64,000 bases of DNA from Isoetes taiwanensis (taxonomy: Eukaryota; Streptophyta; Lycopodiopsida; Isoetales; Isoetaceae): positions 1,158,116-1,222,115 of the forward strand of contig JAJEKV010000100.1 in the NCBI GenBank assembly GCA_021234155.1, given 5' to 3'. The position numbers and the translations under genes are program-made. A model generated the notes under the pieces. That model made no database searches. It had not been told where the DNA came from and saw only the letters and a program-made list of their open reading frames with translations. This document shows positions 12,189 through 25,178 of this stretch, one piece after another. Numbering within the stretch: the first letter of the stretch is position 1; every line of letters begins with the position of its first letter.

Positions 12189-13894
12189 CCAAATTCTAGC
12201 TTTGTTTGATAAAATTGGAGTTTTTAAAGCAAAATTGAGGCGATGTCTCACGAAAATCGCGCCCGGGGCAGTTTTGAGATTCTCAAGAGTAAAATTTGGC
12301 TTTAGCGATGAACCATCTTAAAAGTGCCCCAAAACAGCTCCGTCGACCAAATAAGGAGTCAGTGCGCTAACTCAAAGCGAGTTTAGTCAAATTACGGTAA
12401 ACCACTTCCCCAAATTGATTAAGTCCTAGCCCAATTAGGACCCATGTCTCACCGCGTCGGCGGAGACCCAGAAAATGAGATTAAGCAAAGTTTCATTAAA
12501 TATGGAATATATCAGGGTAAGTTGGAATAATTTTAATGTAGGGTGTTTGGAGGTTATGTATACCTCTATACTTATAGTAGGGTTACATGTATTAAAGGGT
12601 TATACATATTGCAGGGAGAAGGTTATGTATATCGTATATATCACTACATATATATGTATGCATATATGTGTTACATGATACTCAAATATAACAACCAATC
12701 CTTCAATGTATGGGCTGCTGTGAGTTATCCTAAATTGGAAGGTTCAATGAGGGTTATACTTACTTACTATGTGCTACCTATACCATTTTGTAAAAGTATC
12801 TATCTTTGTGCTTATGGTACATATGCATGGTATCAACCATGCATAGACACTTCCTTGTGCCATTATAGCCTCGCTATGTCATTGAGATTTGTGTCTTATG
12901 AGAAGAGGATGGAAATATATTATGAGTTATACATAACTTGACCTTCTGGACCACAAGCATACTAAAGTCATTTGTGGATTCATGTCATCAAATCTTCTAA
13001 ATGGCATTCATCTGGATCTAATGCCAAAATTACATTAATCATATAATAAATTCTCGGCTATATTTGAGCTAAATGGAATGATCGGGGTATCTTTAATTTG
13101 AGTTATATAGCCCTAAATACATATGAAGGTTGCATTAATAGAGCTTAAATGAACTTAAATGACGGCCCTATTTCATGCTAAATGAATCAGGAACTAGTTA
13201 AATAAGCACATGCTCCATTAACAATGGAAAAAGGAAAATGGAGTTCAATGATTTTGGCTCCATTTGACTAAATGGAGCTTATCTGTCAGGTAGTAATTTC
13301 AGCTTGATAGAATTGGCCGCACCATTTAAAGCTCCATTGAAACTCAACTTTCGACTTTATTTAAGCCCATTGTAACTCAAAAAGCGTGGTAGAGATGGGC
13401 TGGGATCTTTTATTATATTATTATATCTGTCGATATGGGTTCGTTGTATCTACCAATGCACATTGAAGTACTAACATTCTATCATTAATCAAATATGCAA
13501 ATCTACTTTTCGCTTTTTGAGATGTAGTAGCATAGCGAAGTTGCCAATATATCCGCGAGTCGATTCAACAAATACAACAATTTCAACAAGATCTGCGGTA
13601 GCCCACAGGACAAACTCCAATGCTGGTACAAATTCAGCGAGATCAATTGCCATCTAATTTACCAAAGATCAGCCAATACAATGTGGAGGCGTGCAAGGCG
13701 GCGAGGCCGGGCTCAGAATAAAAGCCAAATAGCATCCTTCCCAAAACAGTCCACATCGAAGGTTTTTGAATTTTGAGCGAAATATTGGGAAATTCATATT
13801 TTGAATTTTAAATTCACAGGCAGGATTTTTGGGAAAATTTAAATATGGAGGAGATTTAAAATTCAAATTTCAAAGTGCAAAAAAGGTCTGGATT

Positions 13895-14205
13895 CTATCC
13901 ATTTCTTCTCCTCCTCCACCATTCCCTCCTCCCCTGCCCTCCTCCGCTATTACATTTTGCATCTACCTCATCCCCTCCATCGCCTTAGGCTCTATAGCGC
14001 TTCCTCCTCGCCTCCTCTAAGATTGGATTTATGCATTTCTTCTCCTCCTCAACCATCCCCGGCGCTCCTTGCCCCGGCTCCCTTGCTCCTCCCCTCCTTC
14101 AACTGTTATGCTTGCATCTACCTCATCCCTCCCAGGCTCTTCTAATGTTTCTCCTCTGCGCCACCTCTGTCGCCTTCTTTTTCACAACTTGTTTGATCCC
14201 TGGTC
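13895..14205 (+). repeat. CT-rich leader-like block with an imperfect tandem duplication
   Basis: Two modules, about 13904-13990 and 14036-14130, share TTTCTTCTCCTCCTC, an ACCATYCC stretch and TTGCATCTACCTCATCCC in the same order. The strand is strongly pyrimidine-biased, like a 5' leader. Short ORFs across it are by-products of composition bias. Confidence 0.6.
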
Positions 14206-14512
14206 AGTACCTTATACAATTGAGTGCATATTGTATGGTCAGTTCTGCGGATGAAGCAAGCTAGCAACTAGACTACATGCAATGTGGGCGTATGTATTTA
14301 TTTTAATGCGTGATTTCATCTTACTGTCTTATTATGTATTTCACATGTAGTTATTGGGGTAAATTAACATCTCTAATACTTAAATATATAAATCTTATTT
14401 TCTTAGACTCTTCAAGATAGTGGTTTAAGTAAATGTTTACAAAAAAAAAAAAAACATGCTTATCAAATGGCAAAAAGAAATGGATGATATATATACTTTT
14501 TTTGTGTGGTGG

Positions 14513-14800
14513 TGAAGGAAATGTGTGTGTGTGGGGCTGATCTTGCCAAATGGGCCATTTGAAGGAAATATGTCCATCGCCATTTAAAGAATATCATGAT
14601 TTTTTTCGAAGGTGACCTTAAAAAATGGCGATGGCGCCATTTGAAGGAAATGGCGCCATCGCGTTATTGGCCAGAACTAGTCATTAAAAAAAAAAAAAAA
14701 ATTTTTATATCTTGCCAAAATTGCGATGGCGCCATTTCCTTCAAATAAACCATCGTGCCCATTTGGCAAGATCAACCCCCACACACATTTCTTCCTTCAA
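14513..14800. mobile_element. MITE-like hairpin, 288 bp, about 43-bp terminal inverted repeats
   Basis: The left arm (from TGAAGGAAATGTGTGTG.., through GATCTTGCCAAATGGGC) is the imperfect reverse complement of the right arm (GCCCATTTGGCAAGATC.., through CACACACATTTCTTCC). The inner arms (GGCGCCATTTCCTTC and complements) also pair, and the centre is a poly(A)/poly(T) run near 14685-14706. No coding capacity. A 3-bp TGG lies at both outer edges, which is too short to call a target duplication with confidence. Confidence 0.65.
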
Positions 14801-16119
14801 TGGCGCCATTTTTGCGACCGCAAGACTTTTCCCAGACGGTTGTAATTGCCTAATGGTGCCATCACTTATTTCCTTCAAATAGCATTGTGCGCCATTTCTT
14901 TATCTGACTATGTTAAAGCCGTCGATGAGGTTTTTGAGACTTATTAAAATAAATTGTGCAATATATGCCTATCTCATGTAAAGCTGATATATATTTAAAG
15001 CAAATAGATGCGGTGCGCAATTTGCTAGGTGATGTCACGTAAAATGGGGCAGTGCGCTATTTGCAAGGCCACTTCAACATTTTAATGTGTTTAAATGCAA
15101 CTTCGGGAATAAATAGAGTATATTTGGACCATGTTTCGGACTAAATGCCGGTTTATGCAATTACTTTTTGCTTCATTTCATTTCAAATGCACTTGATTTT
15201 CATGCTATTTCTTATAGTTTTTTTAGTATATGGCACCATAGTGTTCTTCTTTGAGTGCATTTTTTAGCCATTTCATCCCAAATGCAGCAATTTTTTGTGC
15301 CATTTCCTTTAGTTTTCCACTAAATAGTGCAGATTTGATCAATAAATGTGCGAAAAAACAAGGAACAAAACAATTTCAGTGAAAGTTGGAATCACGAAAT
15401 TTCCAAATTTAATGAAGCGTAGCGATTCTCAAAATCGATGCAGGGCTTAGCGTGTGAGACCTGCGTGTCATTTTCTTCACCAAATGATCTCCAAGTTGTT
15501 GCAATAGGTTCATTAGTTGTTCTTAGCATATAGGACCCAGAAGTAGTCTTCAAACTCGCAATTGCATCCTTTAATAGGTGAGAATCACCTAATCTCAGTA
15601 AATTCTAGGTCATCCAAAAATTAGGGTTTCCCCATTTTCTATAAATAGGTCCATCATTTTTCATTTAGCACCACCAAGTTTGCTCTCCATTGCTTAGGCG
15701 ATCTTCCGGCTCCACTGGCCACGCATTGGATTTGATACTCCCTTCCTTGCTAGATCAATGGCCGCGCTGCTTCTGGCCGATGGTACAGCGCCCGATGTTC
15801 ATCTTTGCTGAAATGAGATGTCAATGACATCTTCAAGTCTTTGGCAAAAGAAATTGACATCAAGCTTCGCTAAATGCACAACCCCGGCATATAGACAAGT
15901 CTAGCGAATTCCAAGCTAGGGTGGACCCTCCCTTGTCCAGTCCCCCCTTGCATAGGCTATTTTTGTCCCATCCATCCCTTCAAGCCTTGGGCGTGTCCCT
16001 AGCTGTCGCCAAGTACCCTAACCAACAAGGCTTGAGACTACCCGGGACTACATGGTCCTGTCGTAAATAGCGGGGACCAAGTACTTCTCCTACTGCGGCC
16101 TTAGCCATCTTCTTATCAC

Positions 16120-17576
16120 TTGGATGCGAAAACCCAATGGGGGCAACCTCTATCCCTCCGTGGAGGTGGACCCCATAGCAGTGCAGGAAGAAGAAGCGGT
16201 CAGCTTCGCGATGTCACGGCAAAGCGGGGAAGGAAAGGAAAACGAAGAAGAAGAAGGAGTCAGGCGACAATAAGTACGGGCTTCGACTTCGGAGGAGGAG
16301 CGACAACAGCGAGCGGAGATGATAAACTTGGCGAGGCCGTGAGAACATCGAGGGTTGCTCCCCACTCACGGGTTAGGCATCACAAGCCTAGCCCGTCATC
16401 ACATCAGCGGAGGAATATTTACTCCTCGTGACATCCGAGAACCTTCGAGTGCGAGGAGAGCTGAATTGGATGAACTACTCCACCAACTTCGGCAGTGGAC
16501 TTGGGCGACTTCATGCGTCAGGGAGCCTCAGTTTTCGCTCCAAGTAAGGGGCCCGACACTACGGGGAGAGTGGAGCTTGAGGACATACAGGCCCTCACAG
16601 GCGATTATCGGGCAAATGATGGAGGGAGCAAGACCTGCCAGCGGAGGGAGGAGTTCCTGCGCCCTCGAGGCAGATGGGGATCGTGGGAAGACACGAGAGC
16701 ATTCTAATGCGAGACCTTGACACCACCTCCATTAAGAGGAGAAGAATCGACCTCGGGCGGTCGACACCATAATCCCGAAGAAGACTACGGGGCTCAAGAG
16801 ATGAAGTCGGCCGAATGCAGCGGGGCGGCATAGAGCAGGAGGTCAATCGGAGAAGCTTAAAGCGCACAATGAGTCCACTGAGGTACTACCTCCCGGCTAG
16901 CCCCGCTAAATGGTAGAATAAGCGGTAATCCATGAGATTCAACCCCACGAGAGGTGAAGAAGGAGTGTTCATCGTTGCACTCCTGAGCCGGCCCGGGCTC
17001 GCATAGCGCCAAATGTAAACTATCATCACAGTCAAAGGCAATGGCACATGATCTCTTGACCGCCATACCCCATAAAGCGTCCGAGGCGAGATTGGCGATC
17101 CTTGGCTCTTACATCCGGCCAGCGGAGTAGAAGATCGGTGAGAGCCTTGCAAAGCGGCTGCGTCGACAAGCATCATCCCGAGGAACTTGGGTCATTCGGT
17201 GGAGCAGCCCAAGTTAAAAAGTTCCTTGAGGGACAACCCGTCTTACGGCGATTTCAAGACTAGTTAGACTCTTGATCCAGGAGACTTTTTGTACTAAAAT
17301 ATTATATAATATATGAATATAATCTCTGTTGCACTTTAAATGTTTTGTTGATATATTTTGTTCCACAATTATGCCAACAAACCATAAACAATGCAAAGAA
17401 CAAGTAAAACTAACCATATAGCCATGAATTACTTGTGTATGCGGTTAGAGGCCTAGGCTCGGGAGGCGGCGACAACGCCAAGACCTTAGGGAAAAACAGG
17501 ACCCCCCGGACCACCCCGGCAAAGAACTTATTGAAGAAATGGAACCCATGACCCCGGAGGAGGAGAGATATCCCGG
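16120..17576 (+). other. Probable gag leader of the chromovirus, heavily frame-broken
   Basis: GC-rich DNA with short overlapping frames on both strands and no single coherent ORF. Short stretches (SLYPSVEVDP-like, EEEE-rich) look like degraded gag N-terminal coding. Strings such as AAGCGG and GAGCGG recur far more than in flanking DNA. At places where conserved motifs can be checked downstream, these strings replace expected CAG codons. Confidence 0.4.
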
Positions 17577-20500
17577 ATGAGGGCGGACCTTGAGCAGATA
17601 AAGGCTCTATTAGCCACCTGGCGAGGGAAGCGAGTTCGGTGGGCAATGCTCAATTACCACAAGCATCGGCTCGGAAGCAAGGAAGGGACAAGAAGAGGAG
17701 CAAAGAGAAGAGATCCCAGGCTTCAGTTCCTGCGACCAGCTCGGAACTCGGAACTTCGACTTTCAGGAAGAGGAAGAAGCGAGCCGGGACCGAGAGCGGA
17801 TGGAAGGCAAAGGAACGAAGAGGAAGGCGGGAGAAACACCGGATGGGCGACAAAGGGACACGGGGCCTCGACTACGGAAGAAGGTAGAATTCCGCCTTTG
17901 GGCAATGTATGGAAGGCCGAAAGCTGGAGCAGTTCTGGGGGAGAGCAGTCGAGGATTAGAAGCGGAAGCATGGCTGGATGGGATGAGTGAGTACGGCAAT
18001 GCTTATGGCATGAAGGATAAAGACAAAGGAAGAGTGGCACCAACCAGAAAAGAACGCCGCAGTTTGGTGGAAGGGTTATGCAAAAGGCACATGGCTTAAG
18101 CGGGGATGCTTGTAAGTTCGAGAAAGTTTGCTAAAGCCTTCAAGCGCCATTATTCGTCCCAGGAACATAAGTCTGGTATGATGCGGCCCGGTTCTGAGAG
18201 GTTGCGGCAAGGCAACAAAATCTGTCAGTATCTGGGGAAGGAATTCATGAGGCTGGTATGTGCGAGAGTGGGGAGAAAGCATCGCGGTGAAAGCTATATA
18301 TTGAGATTTGAATGAGGGAGATCGCTTAAGCTTGTGAGGGCAATAAACCCTAAGGCGATGCTCGAGCCCGAGTCAAGGCTATAAGCTTGCAAGGGGCGGG
18401 ACCTCGGGGAGATAAGCGAGGGCGAGGCAGCGGCACTTCGGGGACAAAGGCAAAGCTGAGGGGAACTATAGCCCTATCGAGTCAGCTAAGGCCCCATATG
18501 GTGGCAACCCGGGGAAACAGCCGGGAAAGAAGCAGGTGTCCTTCAAAACAAGCGGGGAGGGTCAAACTACTCCGCCGGTCACGATCCTTTTTGTGCCTGA
18601 AGGAAAACGAGGGAGTGCATAAGCGGCTTGGCGAGAATTACTTCGGCGAACCATAGGACGTGGCCTGCCCATAACGTCATAAAGTGCAGCTAAGCGAGGT
18701 TGGGGATTGGGACACTGCATGCGATGGCGGCGGCGAAGGCGCGACTACCCGGGGTGAGTGTCATATCTTTGCACTTAATAGATCTGAGCAAGCGGGAGCC
18801 CGGTATAAAGTAATTTCCACGGTAGGAAGGCTAAGACCAAGTCATTCATAGTCTTGATAGACTCGGGGAAGTAGCCATAACTTTGCATCCCAGAATGGTT
18901 CAAATGTTGAAGTTGAAACCACTAAAGTCAAAGCCAAGGCCCGTTGTCTTAGCAAGTGGTGCGATAAACAGGCAGGCGGGCAAGAGAATTAACCGACATC
19001 GACTTGCGGGGATTAATATCCGGATAGGGGCCGTAATGGGCATTGGCAAATGCGACTTGATTATAGGAATGGAGTACCTTGGACCAGCGGGGGGCCATTA
19101 TCGATTGTGGAAGCGGAAGGTGACCTTCCAACACTTGGCGGCAAGATTATTGAGATAGCAGGTAAGGAAGTTATTCCCATCATGCGGTGTATGTCTTCTA
19201 AGCGGTACATTCAAGTGCATCAAGAGTGAGCAAGTGGCATACATTTTCAAGCTTGAGATTAGTGAGCGGAATCGGAAGGAAGCAAAGACAAGGGGCTCGA
19301 CAAGTTGCGAAGCAAATAGCTAAGCTGATCGCGGAGTTCCATGATCTCTTTCGAGATGAGATCAAGCGGCTCCCTCCTTATAGAAGTCGAGTGCGAGATA
19401 GCACTTTCGAAGCGGGAACAAAACCAACAAGCAAGGCTCCATATAGAATGACAAAGCGGGGGTTAGCCGGAGCTAAAAAGCGATTCGGGAGCTGCTTGAC
19501 CTAGGTTTCATTAGACCTAGTGTTTACGCCATTTGGGCGCCCATTCTCTTCGTTAAGAAGAAGGATGGCGATTTAAGAATATGCATAGACTATAGGCGAT
19601 TGAATAAGCACACTATCAAGAACAAGTATCGCTTCCCGGATCGGATGATTTGATGGATCAACTTCAAGGAGCAAAAGGTCTTCTCAAAATCGACTTAAGG
19701 TCAGGCTATCATCGGATCCGGATAAAGGAAGAAGATATTCATAAGACGCTTTTTTAGAGCGGTATGGGCACTATAATTCGCGGTAATGCCTTTTCGAATT
19801 ATCGAATGCCCGCGGCGTTCATGAGGCTCATGAGCGACATCTTGAGGGTTTTTTAGACACCTTTGTGATCGTGTTCTTTGATGACATTTTGGTGTATAGC
19901 AGATCCCTCGAGGAGCCACGTACAACACTTGAGGAGAGTGCTAGAAGTTGAAGAGGCACCGGTTATGCGCCAAGTTGTCAAAGTGTCTTCGCATAGCGGA
20001 AAAGGTGGAGTATCTCGGTCATGTGATCTCGTGAAGGCATCTCGCCGGATCACGCAAAGATTGAAGCCGTCATTCGATTGGCGGCGCGAAGAATGTGCAT
20101 GAAGTCGAGGAAGTTTTTCTCGGCCTAGCGGTTACTACTGGGGAAGTTCGTGAAGAACTTTGCTAAATAGCGGCCCGTTAAGCCCGACTTGATGAGGCGG
20201 AGAAAGTGAAAGATTAGGCGAGCATTGGCACAAAGCCCAGGGAGTTTGAGCTGTTGAAGGAAGCTTTAACAACCTTGATCTTAACCTGCGGACCGGGAAA
20301 AGACAAGCTTGTAGCGGCGGACGCCAAGTAAGATAGCTACGAGGGCAGTGCTCATGCAAGAAGGCGTGTAGTAGCGTCGACTCTAGAAAAGATGAGCAGC
20401 CTTGGCACCCGCTACCACGATCGAGGGAATTGCTTGCGGTTATCGAGGGCATTAAAATTTGGAGGCATTATCTTTTTGGGAAGGAAGTTCCAATTGGATC

Positions 20501-22190
20501 ACAGACCATCGAGCCTCGGTATGTATTCAACAACACACCTCAACTTTGAGAAAGGTGGATGGAGTTCCTTGAAAAGTATGACTTTTGATATAGTCTACAA
20601 GCGGGGAAGCTCAATGTGGTAGGCGAGATGCGCTTTCAAGGCATCCCGACAACTAGAGTGCATTGCAATGCAATTTCGGCGCTCTCAGCGACTTTGGTAA
20701 GAAGATTGAAGAGTCTTTGCCAGCGGATGTGGATTTCAAGGAAGTATGGGCAAGCCTCTCGAGGGAGGCTAGAGCAGATAAGGGGCGGGAAGCCTTTAAA
20801 CATTATAAGAAGGAAGGCAACCTGTTATACCATAAGAACAAGTTGTGCGTGCCGAATCATCAGGTATAAGAAATTGATCCTCCATGACCGCATAACAGCC
20901 CAATAGCTGGCCATGCGGGATTCATGAAAACATATTTCAAAGTCGCGACTATTATTGGCAAGGAATGAAAAGCAAGTAGCTTCGCTACATCGGAGAATGT
21001 CGGCTATGTCGCCGGACAAAGGCGAAAGCGACTCAATTCGAGGAGCCTTAGAGCCATTAAGCGGTGCCAAGCGCTAAGTGGGAGGTGATTAGCATGGATT
21101 TCATCCACGGGGCTCCCAAGGACCCGTAAGAGGGAAAGATGCCTTGATGGTAGTGGTCGACAAGTTGTTGAAGATGGCACATTTTGTGCCCGGAGGACCC
21201 AGAATACGGCTATGGATCTGTGAAGCTCTTCACCAAAAGATCTTGGGCTTCATGGCATGCCAAGGGAGATTATCTCAAACAGGGATCCGAAGTTCATGGC
21301 GCCTTTTGGCAAGACCTCTTTGCGACAATCGGGGCGAAGCTATCCATGAGCGGCATATCATCCCCTCGAGACGGATGGCCAAAGCGGAGGCGGACCAGCA
21401 GGATTTTTTAGAGGACATGCTCTGAAACTATATGCGGAATAAGCAAAGTATGTGGGAAGAATTTATTCACTTGGTGGAGTTTGCATACAATAGCACCAAA
21501 AGCGGGGAATCATCCCAAATGTCGCCGTTTATGATCAATTACGGCTATCGATTGCCTAACTCGGACACTTGGCACAACCAGGTGTGTCAAAGTGGAAGTT
21601 CGCGACAGATGTTGGCCGATATCACGGCGGCTTATGGAAGAAGTTCGAGGGTATCTGTAAAAAGAAGTCGTCGAGAAAAAGCATCGTAGACAAACATCGA
21701 AACGATCGGAGAGTTCAAAGTTGGAGATGATGTATGGCTCAAGATCAAGGTGAAGCGGCCAAAGCTTCGAATCGGGAATTGCAAGCTTGCTCAAGGTGGA
21801 AATTTGGACCTTTCGAGAATAGTCAAGAAAGTAGGCAATCAATCCTACAAGCTAGACTTGCCGGCACACCTAAAGATTCATAAAGTCTTCCACGTAAGTT
21901 TGTTGAAGAAGCATACTCCCAATCGGGCGAAGTCTTGGACACCTCAACGTTGTTGGAAATGGCCGGAGGAAGCGGTGGAAATAGTTCAATTGATTCTTGA
22001 TAAAGCTTTCAAGAAAGCGAGGAGATCGAGAATTCCTCGATTATTTGGTCAAGTGGAAACACTTGCGGTGGAAAACCGACATGGGTACTTAAGAAAAGAT
22101 TTAGTAAGCGGTACCCACCAGTTTATGGAGCAATGGGGCGGCAAGGTCATCTCAGAAGAAATAATTTCGAGGGCATGTCGATTTGTGTAG
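17577..22190 (+). pseudogene. Ty3/gypsy chromovirus gag-pol polyprotein (PR-RT-RH-IN-chromodomain), frame-broken
   Basis: The domains are in canonical order. Basic gag remnants lie at 17577-18315. The aspartic protease has LIDSG then SSHNFA in a shifted frame (about 18855-18885). The reverse transcriptase at 19501-19640 encodes [20 protein letters not shown] and continues through CIDYRRLNK. The catalytic FFDDILVYS lies at about 19875-19900. The RNase H end (DIVYK.. then DALSRHP) is at 20585-20650. The integrase HHCC finger (HNSPIAGHAGFMKTY, CRLCRRTK) lies at about 20885-21020. The integrase core (ISMDFIHG, DALMVVVDKLLKMAHFVP) is at 21090-21195. The C-terminal HLKIHKVFHVSLLKK comes next, and a chromodomain (EFLDYLVKWKHL) sits near 22030-22065. 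It copies itself through an RNA intermediate, with the chromodomain directing integration. Frameshifts often sit where conserved codons should be CAG or CCAGG, so part of the decay may be sequence error. Confidence 0.88.
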
Positions 22191-23042
22191 ATTAATTCTA
22201 TGTTAGTTAAGATTAATCTCGCATGCAACCTATGCTTGGTATGGGTGCATGCGTTGTTACCAAATGATGGGACCACTACGGTGATCTCTAGGGGCGTGGT
22301 GTAATGTCAATGTAGGCATGACCGGCGTTTCGCTGGGTGAGTGGAAGGTAGATTAGAAAGTCTATACATCCCACGGAGTAGGCGACCTCGAAAAGGAGGT
22401 CATGAAGGAATGCAGCGATGGGAAAAGCACCTCTAGCCCCATATATGCTTTGATGGGAGGAATCAGGCCTTCCGCCCCATATCTGGGGAAGGACCTATCC
22501 TCCACCTTTGGGCAACTAGGGTGTAGGCATGGCGGCATATAGGCATATAGTATTTGTCTCCCGACCATAATGGAAGATTCACCCTCTTCCCATTTGGGAG
22601 ATTAGCCATGCATCCATGTAGATAGGTGGGGTGGTCACCATATAACCAAAATTTTATTAATAATTAAATGGTACTAGCGTAGTGTCGACACAGAGGCCAA
22701 TGGCTCGGGAGGCAAGGAGGTCGAACTACGAAGACTTACAACACAAATTTTGTTGGAATGTGTTGCAAGGAATGAAAAGTACCTCGGATGTTAATTTGAA
22801 TTTTGATAAACTTAATTGCCATGATAAGTGAAGTATTGAGTAACCTGTTGTAATGATGTTGTGAATTGATAAGTTATTTCATAATATAATCGCGTAATAA
22901 TGTTCTAAAAAAAAAAAATATTACCTTAAGGTAATGTTAATAAATGTGTAAATGTGATAGGAGTATATTATATGTATCAGGGTGATTGCAGGTTAGGAAG
23001 ATACCCCGATCTTTGCGGACGACATCATTTCAAGGGGGAGAA
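22191..23042 (+). other. 3' non-coding part of the retrotransposon, ending in a polypurine tract
   Basis: No ORF of interest. The last 60 bases (CCCCGATCTTTG.. GACATCATTTC, then AAGGGGGAGAA at 23032-23042) match the corresponding end of the minus-strand element at 53858-53910. This identifies the boundary as polypurine tract followed by LTR. A second LTR-like start (TGTAATGTCAATG after GGGGCGTGG) occurs near 22301 and may mark a nested or older element. Confidence 0.55.
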
Positions 23043-24709
23043 TGTGGCGTTCCGGCCGTTATCTGACCCGGGGCGTATCTTTATCTTGCCGAATCCGCAG
23101 CGTACCGCGCCATCCGTGAAACGTAATGCGCCGACATATAGCCAAGTGGGTAGCCCTAGGGGGCAACTTGCTAGAAATGTGCATTGGCATTAATGTGCAC
23201 ATTTCTCAATGTACACATTAATGTGGGCACACATTTCCATATGGACACCTTATGCCAAGTGGGCCATACCCATAGGTGCAATTAATGTGCACATTTTCCA
23301 ATGTGCACCTTCATTAATGTGCACACATTTCCATAATGGGCACATTTGCCCCCTAACCATTAATGGCAAGTGGGCCCATTCCCAATTATCCCACATGCCT
23401 AAAGGGGATAATTGGAAACCCTAGCCAACCCCTTGTCTATTAAAGGGAGAAACCCTAACTTGCCCAATTTTCGTTTCTAGGGTTTTAGAACTCTTTTGGC
23501 TGCCTCAGCGACCAAAATCGCATCGAGACCACACTTTTGAGAGAGTTGCATCATTAGTTTCCCTTGATTGGCGTTTTGGCGGGATGGTCGGCTTCAGTCG
23601 GGGAGGAGCCACTCAGGATCGGTATTTGGCGGTTAGATAGTCTAAACCCTATCTCGGTCATAGAATCGATGGGTTTAGCCTATTAAATTGCCCATAACAG
23701 CCTTCTAGATCCCTAGATACCAGCCTCTAACTAAAGAACCTAACTCTATGATATAGATTAGATCTTGTTCTTTAGTTCTCTTATGATAATATATGTGGAT
23801 GATGTATCTCTATGAACTCCTTGTATTGGGAAGGGGGTAGAGACATAAAAGCTTGGTAGTAGATGCTCCTAGATTAGCCTCTCTAGCACACAATAGATTA
23901 GGCTTTGTGTACAAGAGCCACCACAGGGTTGTGGGTGAAGGGGCTAGGCGGGTGAGAAGGAGGTTCATGTCTAACTCTGAGCGATCCCTCTGGTGTGTAA
24001 AAGCCTACCGGGGGATCATTGTGACTAGGTCTGATGGCTTGCCACCGCGTGAGGGGCAAGGCATGGGCTCCATTGCAGTGAAGTGGTGTTCACTTTCCGG
24101 TGGGTTCGGTCGAATAAGGCGTTGGCCCTCTAGTCACCTTGGTCGGCATGTAGACCTCGGAGGGAGTGATCCCTACACGCCCCCCGGGGCTGGGAGGATG
24201 AACCCGGGAATAGCCCTTTTCGGCTATGCATCCCGGCGGGCTCTGATCGGGGTCCCAACACTTTTCAACCTACTGCGCAAAGTGTGCACGGGGAGGCGGA
24301 TGGAGTGGACAACCCTCGCCATGTTCTTATGCCCGGCCAAATCCATTGCCATGAATTAAATGCGCCATGATCTCACGGAGACCCAAAGCGTCAGTCATTC
24401 CCTTGAGTCTGAGCCTTGGGTAGAATTCCCCATATGTATTGTGCTCACCTTGTTTATGCAGATGTGATGGACCACCCTTTGAGGTGGCTATGTGCTTATG
24501 TTATATCTGCGTGCGTATGTTTACGCTTCAGCATGACTAGGTAGACCACGAGGGAGGCGGGGTAAATGACCCCTTCACTCTTCTCCGGGAAGCCGTCCGT
24601 CGGTTTGCGGTGTTATGTGGAGGAGCCTGTATCGGCATGGGGCTGGTATGGGGGATGAACTCCTGTTTGTATACGGTGAGTGCACCGTATACGAGTAGGG
24701 GACGTCACA
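23043..24709 (+). mobile_element. 3' LTR (plus orientation), same family as the LTR pair at 52166 and 60622
   Basis: It begins TGTGGCGTTCCGG right after the polypurine tract and ends near GACGTCACA. Its 3' half aligns, in reverse orientation, with 52166-53857. For example, GTGCACGGGGAGGCGGATGG here matches the complement of the segment around 52600-52625. Its 5' half differs and contains several TTAATGTGCACATTT repeats (23184-23345). The bases flanking it on each side do not form a target duplication, so it is not a solo LTR. The partner 5' LTR is not found in the window. The short ORF at 23853-24359 is incidental LTR coding. Confidence 0.7.
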
Positions 24710-25095
24710 TACATGTATAACTTTTAGTGTACATCTGTAAGCAGAGGTACATAGGCATATATTTGCTTGTTTATTGATGCTTTTATTTTTTGAGCTTGGT
24801 GCAATTGTATCGGTTGTACATGTCTCTAATGGAGTCTACATCTGCAAATAGATGTACATGCATTTATCTTTAGAGTGCATCGTAGATGGATTCATAAGTA
24901 TGTGCATTTTTACATATATGTGCTTTTTGGGCATAGATCTACATTCCCTATTTGGATACACGGGTACATACGGGTACATTGAGGGTACCTCTATGTACAT
25001 TGAGGAACATGTACATGTACATTTGGCTATAGTTAAATGTAATTCACGTACATTTGGTACATTTTATGTACATGAAATGTACATGCTTGGCGAGA
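24710..25095. repeat. TGTACAT-rich left flank of duplicate copy 2
   Basis: This contains repeated TGTACATC/ATGTACAT motifs (for example near 24730, 24818, 24852, 24995-25022 and 25065-25082). The TTTTAGTGTACATC string near 24724 resembles the complement of TTGATGTACATCTAAAAT at 32280, so it is a candidate terminal inverted repeat of the multi-gene transposon. Confidence 0.5.
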
Positions 25096-25178
25096 ATGTA
25101 CCGGATATTTCTCATTAGTTCTGTTTTCATGTTCTTTTATGTCTATTGAAATTTAGATCATTTGTTTGTTTTTTGCGG

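Larger units (their letters stand above)
12189..16119. other. LTR-like, gene-free region between duplicate copy 1 and the chromovirus
   Basis: The region opens with TGTAATGATCCCAAATTC, which resembles the TGTAACGACCC start of long LTRs of Tekay-type chromoviruses. It contains a TATA box (TATAAATAGG, about 15641) preceded by AATTAGGGTTTCC, as LTR promoters often are. A 3.7-kb 5' LTR for the polyprotein downstream is therefore possible. I do not find a clear primer-binding site at its right end, and the LTR at 23043 does not match it. Within it are a CT-rich block and a hairpin element listed separately. No convincing ORF. Confidence 0.4.

Noticed and set aside
17577-18099. Independent Lys/Arg-rich genes upstream of the protease
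   Set aside because: Overlapping frames on both strands in biased DNA. Position and composition fit degraded gag.
23043-24709. Solo LTR
   Set aside because: A polypurine tract precedes it, and the 5 bases on either side do not match.
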